64,000 bases of DNA from assembly GCF_017826695.1 (NCBI RefSeq), contig NZ_JAFFZW010000001.1, forward strand, positions 248,001 to 312,000. The letters are read 5' to 3'. The notes under the pieces were generated by a model. That model made no database searches, was not told the DNA's origin, and saw nothing but the letters and a program-made list of their open reading frames with translations. The stretch comes from Pseudomonas alliivorans (GTDB lineage: Bacteria; Pseudomonadota; Gammaproteobacteria; Pseudomonadales; Pseudomonadaceae). The position numbers and the translations under genes were made by a program. Below are positions 9,098 through 24,231 of this stretch, in pieces (positions within the stretch are counted from its first letter, which is position 1; every line of letters starts with the position of its first letter).

Positions 9098-10435
9098 ATG
9101 ACCCGGTCAAGCCCTGGCGGTCATGATCTCCCCATCAGGCTTCTTGGAGCCCTGGCACCCTGGCGCAATGCGCCTGTCTGGCATGTCGGCTTCTCCGGCG
9201 GTCTCGATTCCACGGTTCTGTTGCATCTTCTGGCTGAACTGGCCAGACGCGAACGCCTGCCCGATCTGAAAGCGATTCATGTTCATCACGGCTTGCAGGC
9301 AGTTGCCGAGGAATGGCCCGAGCATTGTCGGCAGGTCTGTCAGGCGCTCGATGTGCCATTGCAGATGATCAACGTGAGCGTGGAGCCAGGTGCCAGCATC
9401 GAGCAGGCAGCCCGCGAGGCCCGTTATGCGGCCTTTTCCGGGCAGTTGGGGGTGGATGAGGTTTTGCTGACGGGGCAGCATCGCGACGATCAGGCTGAAA
9501 CGATGCTGTTCCGTCTGATGCGTGGGGCCGGCGTTCGAGGGCTTGCGGCGATGCCTGAGTCTCGGGTTCTGGGAAAGGGGCATCTGGTCAGGCCGCTGTT
9601 TGACTGTGCACGAATGGAGCTTGAGGAGTATGCCCGCGAACACTGCCTGAACTGGATCGAAGACCCCAGCAATAACGACGTCCGGTTTTCACGTAACTTC
9701 CTGCGCGCTCAGGTCATGCCGTTGCTGACCTCAAGATGGCCGCAGGCGGTTTCCGCGATGGCGCGTACGGCCCGTCATCTCGGCGAAGCCCAAGTGCTTC
9801 TGGGGGAGCTTGCCGAGCAGGATCTGGCCGACGCTCAGGCTACCACGCCATTTGCCTGGCTCGGCCTGCCAGTACTGGCTGTCCAGCCACTCACGGGGTT
9901 GTCCACGACTCGGCAACGTAACGCGCTGCGTCACTGGCTCGCGCCACTGACTCGTTTGCCTGATACCGATCATTGGGCGGGCTGGGACACCTTGCGAGAT
10001 GCGGGGCAGGGCGCGCAGCCGCTGTGGCGATTGGCCGATGGAGAGTTGCATCGCACCCAGGGGCATGTCTGGTGGCTGGCTGGGCTCTGGCTTTGCACCG
10101 TCAAAGGCGAACTCGCCTGGCCTGACCCTCGTCAGCCATTGACCCTTCCCGGCAACGGGCGAATCTGGATACAGGGCGACGCGCCGCAAGGGCCGCTTGA
10201 GGTGCGTTATCGTCAAGGCTCCGAAGTCGTGCAGGTGACAGGGCGTGGTCATCGTGATCTCAAGCGTCTGTTCAATGAGTACGGTGTGCCCGGATTCGTC
10301 CGCGGCAGATTGCCGCTGCTGTACTGCAATGACCAGTTGCTGGCAGTGGCAGGACTGGCTGGACTGGACGCTTCGCCCAATGGAAGCTGGCAGTTGCGCT
10401 GGGAAGCACCGACCAGCGACCAAAGTTTGAGCTGA
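9098..10435 (+). CDS. tilS: tRNA(Ile)-lysidine synthetase
   Basis: TilS converts C34 of the AUA-reading tRNA-Ile (anticodon CAU) to lysidine, an essential step for correct isoleucine decoding. The N-terminal PP-loop ATPase motif SGGLDS is at residues 33-38, followed by the HVHHGLQ and LTGQHRDDQAETMLFRLMRGAG segments, and a C-terminal domain (EVVQVTGRGHRDLKRLFNE). The ATG at 9098 (MTRSSPGGHD, 445 residues) fits homologues. Frames opening at 9026 and 9086 add residues unlike the family, and none of these starts has a strong ribosome-binding site. It is followed by pyrG as in P. aeruginosa. Confidence 0.93.
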   Translation: MTRSSPGGHDLPIRLLGALAPWRNAPVWHVGFSGGLDSTVLLHLLAELARRERLPDLKAIHVHHGLQAVAEEWPEHCRQVCQALDVPLQMINVSVEPGASIEQAAREARYAAFSGQLGVDEVLLTGQHRDDQAETMLFRLMRGAGVRGLAAMPESRVLGKGHLVRPLFDCARMELEEYAREHCLNWIEDPSNNDVRFSRNFLRAQVMPLLTSRWPQAVSAMARTARHLGEAQVLLGELAEQDLADAQATTPFAWLGLPVLAVQPLTGLSTTRQRNALRHWLAPLTRLPDTDHWAGWDTLRDAGQGAQPLWRLADGELHRTQGHVWWLAGLWLCTVKGELAWPDPRQPLTLPGNGRIWIQGDAPQGPLEVRYRQGSEVVQVTGRGHRDLKRLFNEYGVPGFVRGRLPLLYCNDQLLAVAGLAGLDASPNGSWQLRWEAPTSDQSLS

Positions 10436-10448
10436 AAGGGCCTTTCAG
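10432..10448. other. palindrome at the tilS stop
   Basis: CTGAAAGG-G-CCTTTCAG is a perfect 8-bp inverted repeat around one base that includes the tilS stop codon. Its role is unknown; a 3' hairpin or an operator for the pyrG leader are both possible. Confidence 0.35.
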
Positions 10449-10610
10449 GTAGACTACGCTCCCTTCTTGATACAGCTTCTGTTGGTTCTTTTGAAACAAC
10501 ACAAGTTGCCGGTTACCAACCAGTATTTACTGGGCGATTTCTTAAATGTGGCGCGCAATAGGCAGGCTTTCGGCCGGTCGGTTTCAACGCAGCAGTTTCG
10601 GGAGTGCACC

Positions 10611-12331
<1,721 letters not shown>

Positions 12332-12346
12332 AAGGAATATCAGTAG

Positions 12347-13192
<846 letters not shown>

Positions 13193-13218
13193 GCAGGGTT
13201 CTCCGGTAAAGTGCCGTT

Positions 13219-13238
13219 CCCCGTCATTCGTGACGGGG
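13219..13238 (+). terminator. UUCG-capped hairpin after kdsA
   Basis: CCCCGTCA-TTCG-TGACGGGG is an 8-bp GC-rich stem closed by a UUCG tetraloop, 26 bases after the kdsA stop. Only a short T-containing tail (TTGT) follows. It probably acts as a terminator or 3' stabiliser between kdsA and eno. Confidence 0.55.
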
Positions 13239-13273
13239 TTGTCGCATTCAGGCCTGCCGTTTTCTGCGTCTGA

Positions 13274-14617
<1,344 letters not shown>

Positions 14618-14714
14618 TCCATAGATGGTAAAAGACGCAGGGCGCTACGGGAAAAACGGTTCATCCGGTTTCGCCCGTGCTGCCGATGCTGACGCTCCTC
14701 TGTAACCTGGAGTG

Positions 14715-14742
14715 ATTGAGCCTGGCTTATGTCAGGCTCAAT
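14715..14742 (+). terminator. stem-loop between eno and ftsB
   Basis: ATTGAGCCTG / CAGGCTCAAT form a perfect 10-bp stem with an 8-base loop, about 100 bases after eno and 63 before ftsB. No U run follows; it may partly separate eno from ftsB-ispD transcription. Confidence 0.45.
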
Positions 14743-14805
14743 GCCCTCAGTCATTTGTTAGTTGTGTGGCTCTGCCGTCTTTTCTACTGGGTACCTGATA
14801 TTTCA

Positions 14806-15084
14806 ATGCGCAGTCCTAACTGGTTGTTCCTCATCCTGCTGCTGTTGCTTGCCGGTTTGCAATATCGCCTCTGGGTGGGTAATGGCAGCCTGGCGCAAGT
14901 GGCCAGCCTGAACCAGCAGATCGCGGATCAGCATGCCGAAAACCAGGTCTTGCTGGAGCGCAATCGTGTGCTCGATGCCGAAGTCATGGAATTGAAAAAG
15001 GGACTCGAGACCGTCGAGGAGCGTGCCCGTCATGAGTTGGGCATGGTCAAGGACGGCGAAACCCTCTATCAGTTGGCACAATAA
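14806..15084 (+). CDS. ftsB: cell division protein FtsB
   Basis: FtsB is a small bitopic inner-membrane protein that joins FtsL and FtsQ in the divisome and helps activate septal peptidoglycan synthesis. The ATG at 14806 (MRSPNWLFLI) gives 92 residues, the family size: a short cytoplasmic start, one transmembrane helix (about residues 5-21), then a coiled coil (ASLNQQIADQHAENQVLLERNRVLDAEVMELKKG) and a C-terminal segment ELGMVKDGETLYQ. A longer frame from 14716 would add 30 residues including a second hydrophobic stretch and seems wrong. ispD begins 14 bases later, the common ftsB-ispD pairing. Confidence 0.95.
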   Translation: MRSPNWLFLILLLLLAGLQYRLWVGNGSLAQVASLNQQIADQHAENQVLLERNRVLDAEVMELKKGLETVEERARHELGMVKDGETLYQLAQ

Positions 15085-15098
15085 TAAAAGTAGGCGTC

Positions 15099-15809
15099 AT
15101 GAAAGATTTCCTTCCTGCCTTCTGGGCAGTGATTCCTGCAGCGGGCATTGGTGCCCGCATGGCAGCAGACCGGCCCAAGCAATACCTGCAGCTGGGCAGC
15201 CTGACCATTCTCGAACACAGCCTGTTGAGTTTTCTGGATCACCCCCGTCTCAAGGGTCTGGTGATTAGCCTTGCCGTGGACGACCCTTACTGGCCCGCAT
15301 TGCCCTGTGCGCTGGATTCCCGAATCCAGCGGGTGGATGGTGGCAAAGAGCGTTCAGCTTCGGTACTTAACGCCTTGCTGCATCTGCACGCGCAGGGCGC
15401 CAGCGACGATGACTGGGTGCTGGTTCATGACGCCGCACGTCCGAACCTGGCCCGTAGCGATCTGGACAACCTGCTCAGCGAGCTGGCGGACGACCCGGTC
15501 GGTGGCCTGCTGGCTGTTCCCGCGCGCGACACGCTCAAGCGTGCCGATAGCACGGGTCGCGTGGCTGAAACGGTTGATCGCAGTATGATATGGCAAGCCT
15601 ATACGCCACAGATGTTCCGCCTTGGAGCGCTCCATCGAGCATTGGCGGACAGCCTGGTATCTGATGTCAGCATCACGGATGAGGCTTCGGCCATCGAGTG
15701 GGCCGGACAGGCGCCACGTCTGATCGAAGGTCGATCCGACAACATCAAGGTGACTCGACCCGAAGACCTCGAATGGCTGCGTTTGCGTCGAAGCGATTTC
15801 GGCCGCTGA
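15099..15809 (+). CDS. ispD: 2-C-methyl-D-erythritol 4-phosphate cytidylyltransferase
   Basis: IspD couples CTP to MEP to form CDP-ME in the non-mevalonate isoprenoid pathway. The 236-residue protein carries the nucleotide-binding start PAAGIGARMAADRPKQYLQL, the VHDAARPNL motif and DEASAIEW near the end, all family hallmarks. It follows ftsB by 14 bases. Its pathway partner ispF lies 3.1 kb downstream, separated by the formaldehyde module, so the two are not fused or adjacent here as in some bacteria. Confidence 0.97.
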   Translation: MKDFLPAFWAVIPAAGIGARMAADRPKQYLQLGSLTILEHSLLSFLDHPRLKGLVISLAVDDPYWPALPCALDSRIQRVDGGKERSASVLNALLHLHAQGASDDDWVLVHDAARPNLARSDLDNLLSELADDPVGGLLAVPARDTLKRADSTGRVAETVDRSMIWQAYTPQMFRLGALHRALADSLVSDVSITDEASAIEWAGQAPRLIEGRSDNIKVTRPEDLEWLRLRRSDFGR

Positions 15810-15821
15810 AAGGTTCGCCAG

Positions 15822-16718
15822 CTACTGCCGGTATTCGTCCCGCATCAACAGACCTTCCTTCAGATAGTCCACCAGTTTGCGCACCTTCGGCGAAAGGTGC
15901 CGTTGCTGTGGGTACAGCGCCCAGACAGCTGTGTTGGGCGGCTGATGCATGTCCAGCAACGAAATCAGCGCGCCGCTCTTGAGGTGTTTCTGCACGTAAT
16001 AATCGGGTAGCTGGCACAGACCGACGCCGTGCAATGCAGCGTCGAGTACGGCCTGACCGCTGTTGCAGCGCCAGTTGCCCTGCACACGCTGAGAGAATTC
16101 CCGTCCGTTCTGTTGCAGCAACCAGGTATCGCTGCCGCCTATCAGGCAGTTATGGCGACTCAGTTCCGACAGGCTATGAGGGCGGCCATAGCGTGCGATG
16201 TAGGAAGGTGCTGCGCACAGATACATCTGGCGCGGTGCCAGACGCGTGGCGACCATACGTGAATCCTGCAGACGCCCCAGCCGGATCGCCAGATCCATGC
16301 CTTCGTGAACCAGGTCGAGTGTTTCGTTGCTCAGTTCGATGTCGACCCGTAGATGCGGGTAAACGTCCATGAAGCGGGTCACCAGCGGCGTGATGAAACG
16401 CTCGCCGTACGCCACTGCGCAGGTCATGCGCAACAACCCTTTGGGTTCACTGGTCAGGTCGCCTACCGCGCGCAACGCTTCTTCGCGTCCATCCTGCAGG
16501 CGCTGGCAATGGTGCAGGAACGTCTGACCGGCTTCGGTCAACGCCACCTTGCGTGTGCTGCGGTACAGCAGGCGGGTCTGCAGCCGTTCTTCAAGCCGGA
16601 CGATCTGACGGCTGACATGAGAAGACGAGACCCCCAGACGTTGCGCAGCGGCAGTGAACTGGCCGCATTCTGCCACCGCTACGAACTCGTCGAGGCCTTC
16701 CCAGCGATTGGTGTACAT
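15822..16718 (-). CDS. gfnR: LysR-family regulator of formaldehyde detoxification
   Basis: The 298-residue protein has a LysR-type N-terminal winged helix-turn-helix (residues about 7-65, FVAVAECGQFTAAAQRLGVS then SHVSRQIVRLEERLQTRLL) and a C-terminal periplasmic-binding-like effector domain (ERFITPLVTRFMDVYPHLRVDIEL). It is divergent from frmA-fghA across 104 bases, the arrangement expected for their regulator. In P. aeruginosa the matching regulator, recalled as GfnR, activates the glutathione-dependent formaldehyde genes. I infer the same role here from position. The symbol is given on that synteny; the effector is not visible from sequence. Confidence 0.75.
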   Translation of the reverse strand: MYTNRWEGLDEFVAVAECGQFTAAAQRLGVSSSHVSRQIVRLEERLQTRLLYRSTRKVALTEAGQTFLHHCQRLQDGREEALRAVGDLTSEPKGLLRMTCAVAYGERFITPLVTRFMDVYPHLRVDIELSNETLDLVHEGMDLAIRLGRLQDSRMVATRLAPRQMYLCAAPSYIARYGRPHSLSELSRHNCLIGGSDTWLLQQNGREFSQRVQGNWRCNSGQAVLDAALHGVGLCQLPDYYVQKHLKSGALISLLDMHQPPNTAVWALYPQQRHLSPKVRKLVDYLKEGLLMRDEYRQ

Positions 16719-16741
16719 CGATTATCCCTGCACAGCATTAA

Positions 16742-17935
<1,194 letters not shown>

Positions 17936-17944
17936 AACAGCGAT

Positions 17945-17980
17945 GATGGGCAGCAGGCGATCATCACGCTGCTGCCCATC
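17945..17980 (+). other. intercistronic stem-loop between frmA and fghA
   Basis: GATGGGCAGCAG / CTGCTGCCCATC form a perfect 12-bp stem with a 12-base loop in the 59-base gap. The fghA ribosome-binding site (GGGAG) lies just after it. No T run follows. It could set the frmA to fghA expression ratio or protect the frmA mRNA end. Confidence 0.55.
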
Positions 17981-17994
17981 GTTGGGAGTCGACC

Positions 17995-18843
17995 ATGACC
18001 CTGGAAAACATCTCCTGTCAGAAAAGCTTCGGCGGCTGGCACAAGCGATACAGGCACCACTCTCAGGTGCTGGGCTGCGACATGGTGTTTGCGGTCTACC
18101 TTCCGCCTCAGGCCGAGCAGGGTGGCAAGCTGCCGGTGCTGTACTGGTTGTCGGGCCTGACCTGCACTGACGAAAACTTCATGCAGAAAGCAGCGGCCCA
18201 GCGGGTAGCGGCCGAGCTGGGGATCATCATCGTGGCGCCGGACACCAGTCCACGCGGCCCTGATGTGCCTGGCGATCCGGATGGCGCCTGGGACTTCGGT
18301 CTGGGCGCAGGCTTCTATCTCAACGCAACCGAACAGCCCTACGCCCGTCATTACCAGATGCATGATTACGTGGTCACGGAGCTGCCTGCCCTGATCGAAG
18401 CGCATTTTCCGGCTTCGCAGGTGCGCAGTATCAGCGGTCATTCGATGGGTGGGCACGGCGCACTGGTGTGTGCCCTGCGCAATCCGGGTCGCTACAAGTC
18501 GATCTCGGCGTTTTCACCGATCAGTAATCCGATGGACTGTCCGTGGGGGCAGAAGGCCTTTTCCCGTTATCTGGGCGAAGACCGCTCGCGCTGGCGCGAG
18601 TGGGACGCCAGTGTATTGATGGCCGATGCAACGGAAAAATTGCCGATTCTGGTGGATCAGGGTGATCGGGATGATTTTCTGGTCAATCAGCTCAAGCCCG
18701 AGACGCTGGTCCAGGCTGCCAAAGCGGCACAGCAGCCTCTGACACTGCGGATGCAGCCCGGTTATGACCACAGCTATTTCTTCATCGCCAGCTTCATTGA
18801 AGATCACCTGCGCCATCACGCCAGCGCGTTGTTCGACAACTGA
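17995..18843 (+). CDS. fghA: S-formylglutathione hydrolase
   Basis: FghA hydrolyses S-formylglutathione to formate and glutathione, completing formaldehyde removal begun by FrmA. The 282-residue protein belongs to the esterase D family of alpha/beta hydrolases. The nucleophile elbow is [14 protein letters not shown] (catalytic Ser in GHSMGG), the acid is in [11 protein letters not shown] and the His in [12 protein letters not shown]. The substrate-pocket segment [13 protein letters not shown] is also conserved. Start ATG 17995 follows GGGAG. Length and neighbours match the family fully. Confidence 0.97.
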   Translation: MTLENISCQKSFGGWHKRYRHHSQVLGCDMVFAVYLPPQAEQGGKLPVLYWLSGLTCTDENFMQKAAAQRVAAELGIIIVAPDTSPRGPDVPGDPDGAWDFGLGAGFYLNATEQPYARHYQMHDYVVTELPALIEAHFPASQVRSISGHSMGGHGALVCALRNPGRYKSISAFSPISNPMDCPWGQKAFSRYLGEDRSRWREWDASVLMADATEKLPILVDQGDRDDFLVNQLKPETLVQAAKAAQQPLTLRMQPGYDHSYFFIASFIEDHLRHHASALFDN

Positions 18844-18917
18844 TCGGGTTGAACGCACGGTGAGGTGGATGTGCAGCTTCGCTGACAAACCCAAGCCGTG
18901 CCAAAGCAGGTAGAATC

Positions 18918-18947
18918 ACGCCCTGACATTTTTCAGGGCGTTTTTTT
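18918..18947 (+). terminator. intrinsic terminator-like hairpin directly before ispF
   Basis: ACGCCCTGA (18918-18926) and TCAGGGCGT (18933-18941) form a 9-bp stem with a 6-base loop, and a run of seven T ends exactly at the base before the ispF ATG (18948). The shape is that of an intrinsic terminator for fghA. It also leaves ispF with no ribosome-binding site outside the stem (the only G-rich stretch, AGGGCG, is in the 3' arm). A TAGAAT box at 18911-18916 could start a transcript inside the hairpin, which would remove the structure from that RNA. Confidence 0.7.
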
Positions 18948-19421
18948 ATGCGTATTGGCCACGGCTATGATGTGCACCGTTTCGCTGAAGGCGACTTCAT
19001 CACCTTGGGCGGCGTGCGGATTGCGCACGGTTTCGGTCTTCTGGCCCACTCCGATGGCGACGTTTTGCTGCACGCTCTGAGCGATGCGCTGCTGGGCGCT
19101 GCGGCGCTGGGCGACATCGGCAAGCATTTTCCGGACACAGATCCGCAATTCAAGGGCGCGGACAGTCGCGTACTGCTGCGTCACGTTCTAAAGCAGGTGC
19201 AGAGCAAGGGCTGGAAGGTCGGTAACGTCGATGCCACCATCGTCGCTCAGGCGCCCAAAATGGCACCCCACATCGATGCCATGCGCGCGCTGATTGCCGA
19301 AGACCTTCAGGTCGAACTGGATCAGGTCAACGTCAAAGCCACCACCACTGAAAAACTCGGCTTTACCGGCCGCGAAGAAGGCATCGCTGTGCATGCCGTC
19401 GCGTTGTTGCTGCGCGCATGA
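18948..19421 (+). CDS. ispF: 2-C-methyl-D-erythritol 2,4-cyclodiphosphate synthase
   Basis: IspF cyclises CDP-ME 2-phosphate to MEcPP in the non-mevalonate isoprenoid pathway. The 157-residue protein is full length and keeps the zinc ligands Asp8 and His10 (GYDVHRF) and His42, plus the [25 protein letters not shown] region and the C-terminal [21 protein letters not shown]. The start codon sits immediately after the T run of a terminator-like hairpin. The stop overlaps the truD start (ATGA), so ispF-truD-surE-pcm are translationally linked. Confidence 0.97.
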   Translation: MRIGHGYDVHRFAEGDFITLGGVRIAHGFGLLAHSDGDVLLHALSDALLGAAALGDIGKHFPDTDPQFKGADSRVLLRHVLKQVQSKGWKVGNVDATIVAQAPKMAPHIDAMRALIAEDLQVELDQVNVKATTTEKLGFTGREEGIAVHAVALLLRA

Positions 19422-20463
19422 CCGAACTTGAACTGCTGGGCCCGACGGCCTGGGGCGAGTCGCTGGGACGTGCGGTTCTCAAAGCGACAGCGGAAGATTT
19501 CCAGGTCGATGAAGTGCTTGATATTCCGCTCTCGGGCGATGGCGAGCATTTGTGGCTGTGGGTCGAGAAGCGTGGCCTCAACACCGAAGAAGCCGCCCGA
19601 CGTCTGGCCCGGGCTGCCGGCGTTCAGTTGCGTACAGTCAGCTATGCCGGTCTGAAGGACCGTCAGGCACTCACTCGACAATGGTTCAGTATTCAATTGC
19701 CCGGCAAGGCCGACCCCGATCTGTCCGCGGCGCAGGACGAGACGCTGAAGATCCTCACCGTGAGCCGCCACAAACGCAAACTTCAGCGTGGCGCGCACGC
19801 AGCCAATGGCTTTACCTTGCGCCTGACGCAATTGGCGGCTGACAAGGACGCGTTGACTCAGCGGCTTGAGTCGATTGCCCGACTCGGGATTCCCAATTAC
19901 TTCGGCGCTCAACGCTTCGGCTATCAGGGCGGTAACCTGGGCGAGGCTCGCGATTACGCGTCCCGTCAGGCCTTGCCCGAGCAGCGCGCGGTCCGCTCGC
20001 GCCTGCTGTCAACGGCGCGCAGCTACCTGTTCAATCAGGTGCTCGCCGCACGTGTTGCAGACGGCAGCTGGCAGCATGCTCAGGTCGGTGATCTTCTGGC
20101 GTTCACCGACAGCCGGAGCTTTTTCCCGGCGGGTGTCGAGGAATGCAGCGATCCGCGGCTGGCCATTCTGGACGTGCACCCGACCGGTCCGCAGTGGGGT
20201 GCAGGCCCTTCTCCGGCGCAGGGCAGAACCGCAGAGCTTGAAAACGCTGTCGCCGCGGAGCATCCGGCCTTGCGTGACTGGCTGATCAGGGCGGGAATGG
20301 AACACGAACGTCGCATCCTGCGGCTGCCCATTGGGCGGCTGACGTGGCATTATCCCGAGCCTGACATTCTGCAACTGGAATTCGTCCTTCCGCCTGGATG
20401 CTTCGCCACCGTTTTGGTGCGCGAGCTTGTCGATCTGGTGCCGGTTGGGCAGACGGACAGCCC

Positions 20464-20476
<13 letters not shown>
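19418..20476 (+). CDS. truD: tRNA pseudouridine(13) synthase TruD
   Basis: TruD makes pseudouridine at position 13 of tRNA-Glu and some others. The 352-residue product has the family's catalytic motif [15 protein letters not shown] with Asp81 as nucleophile, the preceding [19 protein letters not shown] stretch, [12 protein letters not shown], and the TruD-specific insertion domain. It overlaps ispF at its start and its last 13 bases overlap surE. The order ispF-truD-surE-pcm-nlpD-rpoS is widely conserved in gammaproteobacteria. Confidence 0.97.
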
Positions 20477-21890
<1,414 letters not shown>

Positions 21891-21894
21891 AAAA

Positions 21895-21922
21895 CGCCAG
21901 AGGTCACGAATGAATTCTGGCG
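21895..21922 (+). other. stem-loop after pcm
   Basis: CGCCAGA (21895-21901) and TCTGGCG (21916-21922) form a 7-bp stem with a 14-base loop just after the pcm stop. No T tract follows. The rest of the 204-base gap before nlpD shows no feature I can support. Confidence 0.35.
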
Positions 21923-22094
21923 CCTGTCATCGGTCTACAACCGTCTGTTCATGAGAACGATGGCAAAATTGCATCGAATCATGGGGCGGATCTTCCATTA
22001 CACCGTTTTTGATGCGTTTTAAGCACTGGCTGCCCGCCGTTCTTGCGGCACAATAGGCATCTTTGAATTCAGTCACCAGTAAAGGGAGTGGCGG

Positions 22095-22961
22095 GTGAGT
22101 CACACAGTCATTCAGCAGCTCAGGTCTTCGAGAAGTTATCAGCGTCTGTTGATTGGCATTGCGCTCAGTGTCCTCTTGGTCGGCTGTTCAAGTTCACCTT
22201 CGGGTGGTGTTCGTGTGGTCGACCGAAACGGCAACGCCGTTGCCCAGCGTCCTACCGTCACCACCGGTCAGTACGTCGTCAAACGCGGCGATACGCTGTT
22301 TTCCATTGCATTCCGCTACGGCTGGGACTGGAAAGCTCTGGCCGCCCGCAATCAGATACCCGAGCCATTTACCATCAAACCGGGTCAGACGATTCGCTTT
22401 GACGGGCGCTCTTCTTCAACACAGAGCGTGGCATCGGCACCTTCAGCAGGTCGTCCGGTCACCAGTACGTCGACTACCACCAGCAATTCGGGATCGGTAA
22501 AAACGACTGTAATGTCCAAACCCGTTGCGGTTGTACCTGTGGTCATACCGCCTTCCGCGACCACCGCGACGGGCCCTGCAGGCAAGTCTCCCAGCGGTTG
22601 GACCTGGCCTTCGAGTGGCATATTGATAGGAAAATTTTCTTCAAACGGTAGTTTGAATAAAGGAATTGATATCGCCGGTGATTTGGGACAGCCTGTTTTG
22701 GCAGCGTCTGATGGTTCAGTTGTTTACGCCGGAAGTGGATTACGGGGCTACGGCGAATTGATCATCATCAAACACAGCGATACCTACGTCAGTGCCTACG
22801 GTCATAACCGAAGGCTTTTGGTACGGGAAGGACAGCAGGTCAAGGCTGGGCAGACGATTGCCGAAATGGGGTCAACAGGAACTGACCGGGTGAAACTGCA
22901 TTTTGAGATTCGCCGACAAGGTAAACCTGTAGACCCACTGGAATTCTTGCCACGTCGTTGA
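22095..22961 (+). CDS. nlpD: NlpD-type lipoprotein, LysM and degenerate LytM domains
   Basis: NlpD is an outer-membrane lipoprotein that activates periplasmic amidases for cell separation. The 288-residue product starts at a GTG after GGGAG. It has a lipobox (LVGC, acylated Cys31), a LysM peptidoglycan-binding domain at about residues 58-101 (YVVKRGDTLFSIAFRYGWDW), a Ser/Thr-rich linker and a C-terminal M23/LytM domain. The zinc motif HxGxD reads NKGIDIA and the HxH motif reads KLHFE, so the domain should be catalytically dead, as expected for an activator. In Pseudomonas the main rpoS promoter lies within nlpD. Confidence 0.95.
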   Translation: MSHTVIQQLRSSRSYQRLLIGIALSVLLVGCSSSPSGGVRVVDRNGNAVAQRPTVTTGQYVVKRGDTLFSIAFRYGWDWKALAARNQIPEPFTIKPGQTIRFDGRSSSTQSVASAPSAGRPVTSTSTTTSNSGSVKTTVMSKPVAVVPVVIPPSATTATGPAGKSPSGWTWPSSGILIGKFSSNGSLNKGIDIAGDLGQPVLAASDGSVVYAGSGLRGYGELIIIKHSDTYVSAYGHNRRLLVREGQQVKAGQTIAEMGSTGTDRVKLHFEIRRQGKPVDPLEFLPRR

Positions 22962-22969
22962 TTGTTGCC

Positions 22970-22997
22970 GCCTGTTCCTGACGCAGAAGGAACAGGC
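22970..22997 (+). promoter_or_regulatory. stem-loop in the rpoS leader
   Basis: GCCTGTTCCT (22970-22979) and AGGAACAGGC (22988-22997) make a perfect 10-bp stem with an 8-base loop in the gap between nlpD and rpoS. A second possible stem follows (CTCAAGC at 22997-23003 with GCTTGAG at 23031-23037). If rpoS mRNA starts inside nlpD, both are in its 5' untranslated region, about 70 bases before the start, and could affect translation or end part of the nlpD transcripts. Confidence 0.5.
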
Positions 22998-23063
22998 TCA
23001 AGCGTTGCCATGGATATAGGCGCCGCTGGAGCTTGAGGTCGAACTCACCAAAGGACTATAACA

Positions 23064-24074
23064 ATGGCTCTTAGCAACGAAGCGCCGGAGTTTGACATCG
23101 ATGATGACGTGCTCCTCATGGAAGCCGGCATTGTCCTGGAGCAATCGCCGAGCGAGAAGCAGCCGTCTACTGCCGCCTCGGGTCGCGCGAAGGCCAAGCC
23201 GTCGTCATCGCTCAAACAACACAAATATATTGATTACACTCGGGCGCTCGACGCTACCCAGTTGTATCTCAATGAAATAGGGTTCTCTCCGCTGTTGTCT
23301 CCGGAAGAAGAAGTACACTTTGCGCGATTGTCGCAAAGTGGAGATCCGGCTGGGCGCAAACGCATGATTGAAAGCAATCTGCGGCTGGTGGTGAAAATTG
23401 CCAGGCGTTATGTCAATCGTGGACTGTCATTGCTTGATCTGATCGAAGAAGGCAACCTTGGCTTGATCCGGGCTGTCGAAAAATTCGATCCTGAACGCGG
23501 TTTTCGTTTTTCTACCTATGCCACGTGGTGGATTCGTCAGACGATTGAACGAGCCATCATGAATCAGACCCGGACCATCCGGTTGCCGATTCATGTCGTC
23601 AAGGAACTGAACGTCTACCTGCGTGCGGCAAGGGAGCTGACTCAAAAGCTCGATCACGAACCATCCCCTGAAGAAATCGCCAATCTGTTGGAAAAACCGG
23701 TAGGCGAGGTCAAGCGCATGCTTGGGCTCAATGAGCGGGTGTCTTCGGTTGACGTATCGCTTGGGCCGGATTCGGACAAGACGTTGCTCGATACGCTTAC
23801 CGACGACCGTCCTACAGACCCTTGCGAGCTTCTGCAGGATGATGATCTTTCGCAGAGTATCGATCAGTGGCTGTGCGAACTGACCGAAAAGCAGCGTGAA
23901 GTGGTCATACGCCGTTTCGGGCTGCGGGGGCACGAAAGCAGTACGCTTGAAGATGTAGGCCTGGAAATCGGGCTCACGCGTGAGCGTGTGCGACAGATTC
24001 AGGTCGAGGGCCTAAAGCGTCTTCGTGAAATACTCGAGAAAAATGGTCTTTCGAGCGAGTCGCTCTTTCAGTAA
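23064..24074 (+). CDS. rpoS: RNA polymerase sigma factor RpoS
   Basis: RpoS directs stationary-phase and general stress transcription, and in plant-associated pseudomonads affects survival and secondary metabolism. The 336-residue protein has a variable N-terminus, region 1.2 ([27 protein letters not shown]), the region 2 core ([60 protein letters not shown] region, near residues 105-165), region 3 and region 4 with the helix-turn-helix [29 protein letters not shown]. The ribosome-binding site AAAGGA is just upstream. nlpD lies before it and rsmZ after it, the usual Pseudomonas context. Confidence 0.98.
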   Translation: MALSNEAPEFDIDDDVLLMEAGIVLEQSPSEKQPSTAASGRAKAKPSSSLKQHKYIDYTRALDATQLYLNEIGFSPLLSPEEEVHFARLSQSGDPAGRKRMIESNLRLVVKIARRYVNRGLSLLDLIEEGNLGLIRAVEKFDPERGFRFSTYATWWIRQTIERAIMNQTRTIRLPIHVVKELNVYLRAARELTQKLDHEPSPEEIANLLEKPVGEVKRMLGLNERVSSVDVSLGPDSDKTLLDTLTDDRPTDPCELLQDDDLSQSIDQWLCELTEKQREVVIRRFGLRGHESSTLEDVGLEIGLTRERVRQIQVEGLKRLREILEKNGLSSESLFQ

Positions 24075-24095
24075 AAACTTCAACCGCGTTACAAG

Positions 24096-24130
24096 AGCCG
24101 ACCTGAGCAGACTGTTCATGTCGGCTTTTT
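24096..24130 (+). terminator. rpoS terminator
   Basis: AGCCGAC (24096-24102) and GTCGGCT (24120-24126) form a 7-bp stem with a 17-base loop, followed by TTTT. It starts 21 bases after the rpoS stop. This is a fair intrinsic terminator. Confidence 0.65.
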
Positions 24131-24231
24131 ATATGGCTTTCATCATCCAAAGAAGTCCTGATGCTCTGGAGCCGGATCGCCAGACACAGCCTCCCAAGAC
24201 ACGCGCCATGTACGTCATTGCGTACGTGATC

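Noticed and set aside
8775..9101. A 108-codon frame between accA and tilS
   Set aside because: It runs through the REP-like repeat and a stem-loop and has no protein-like sequence.
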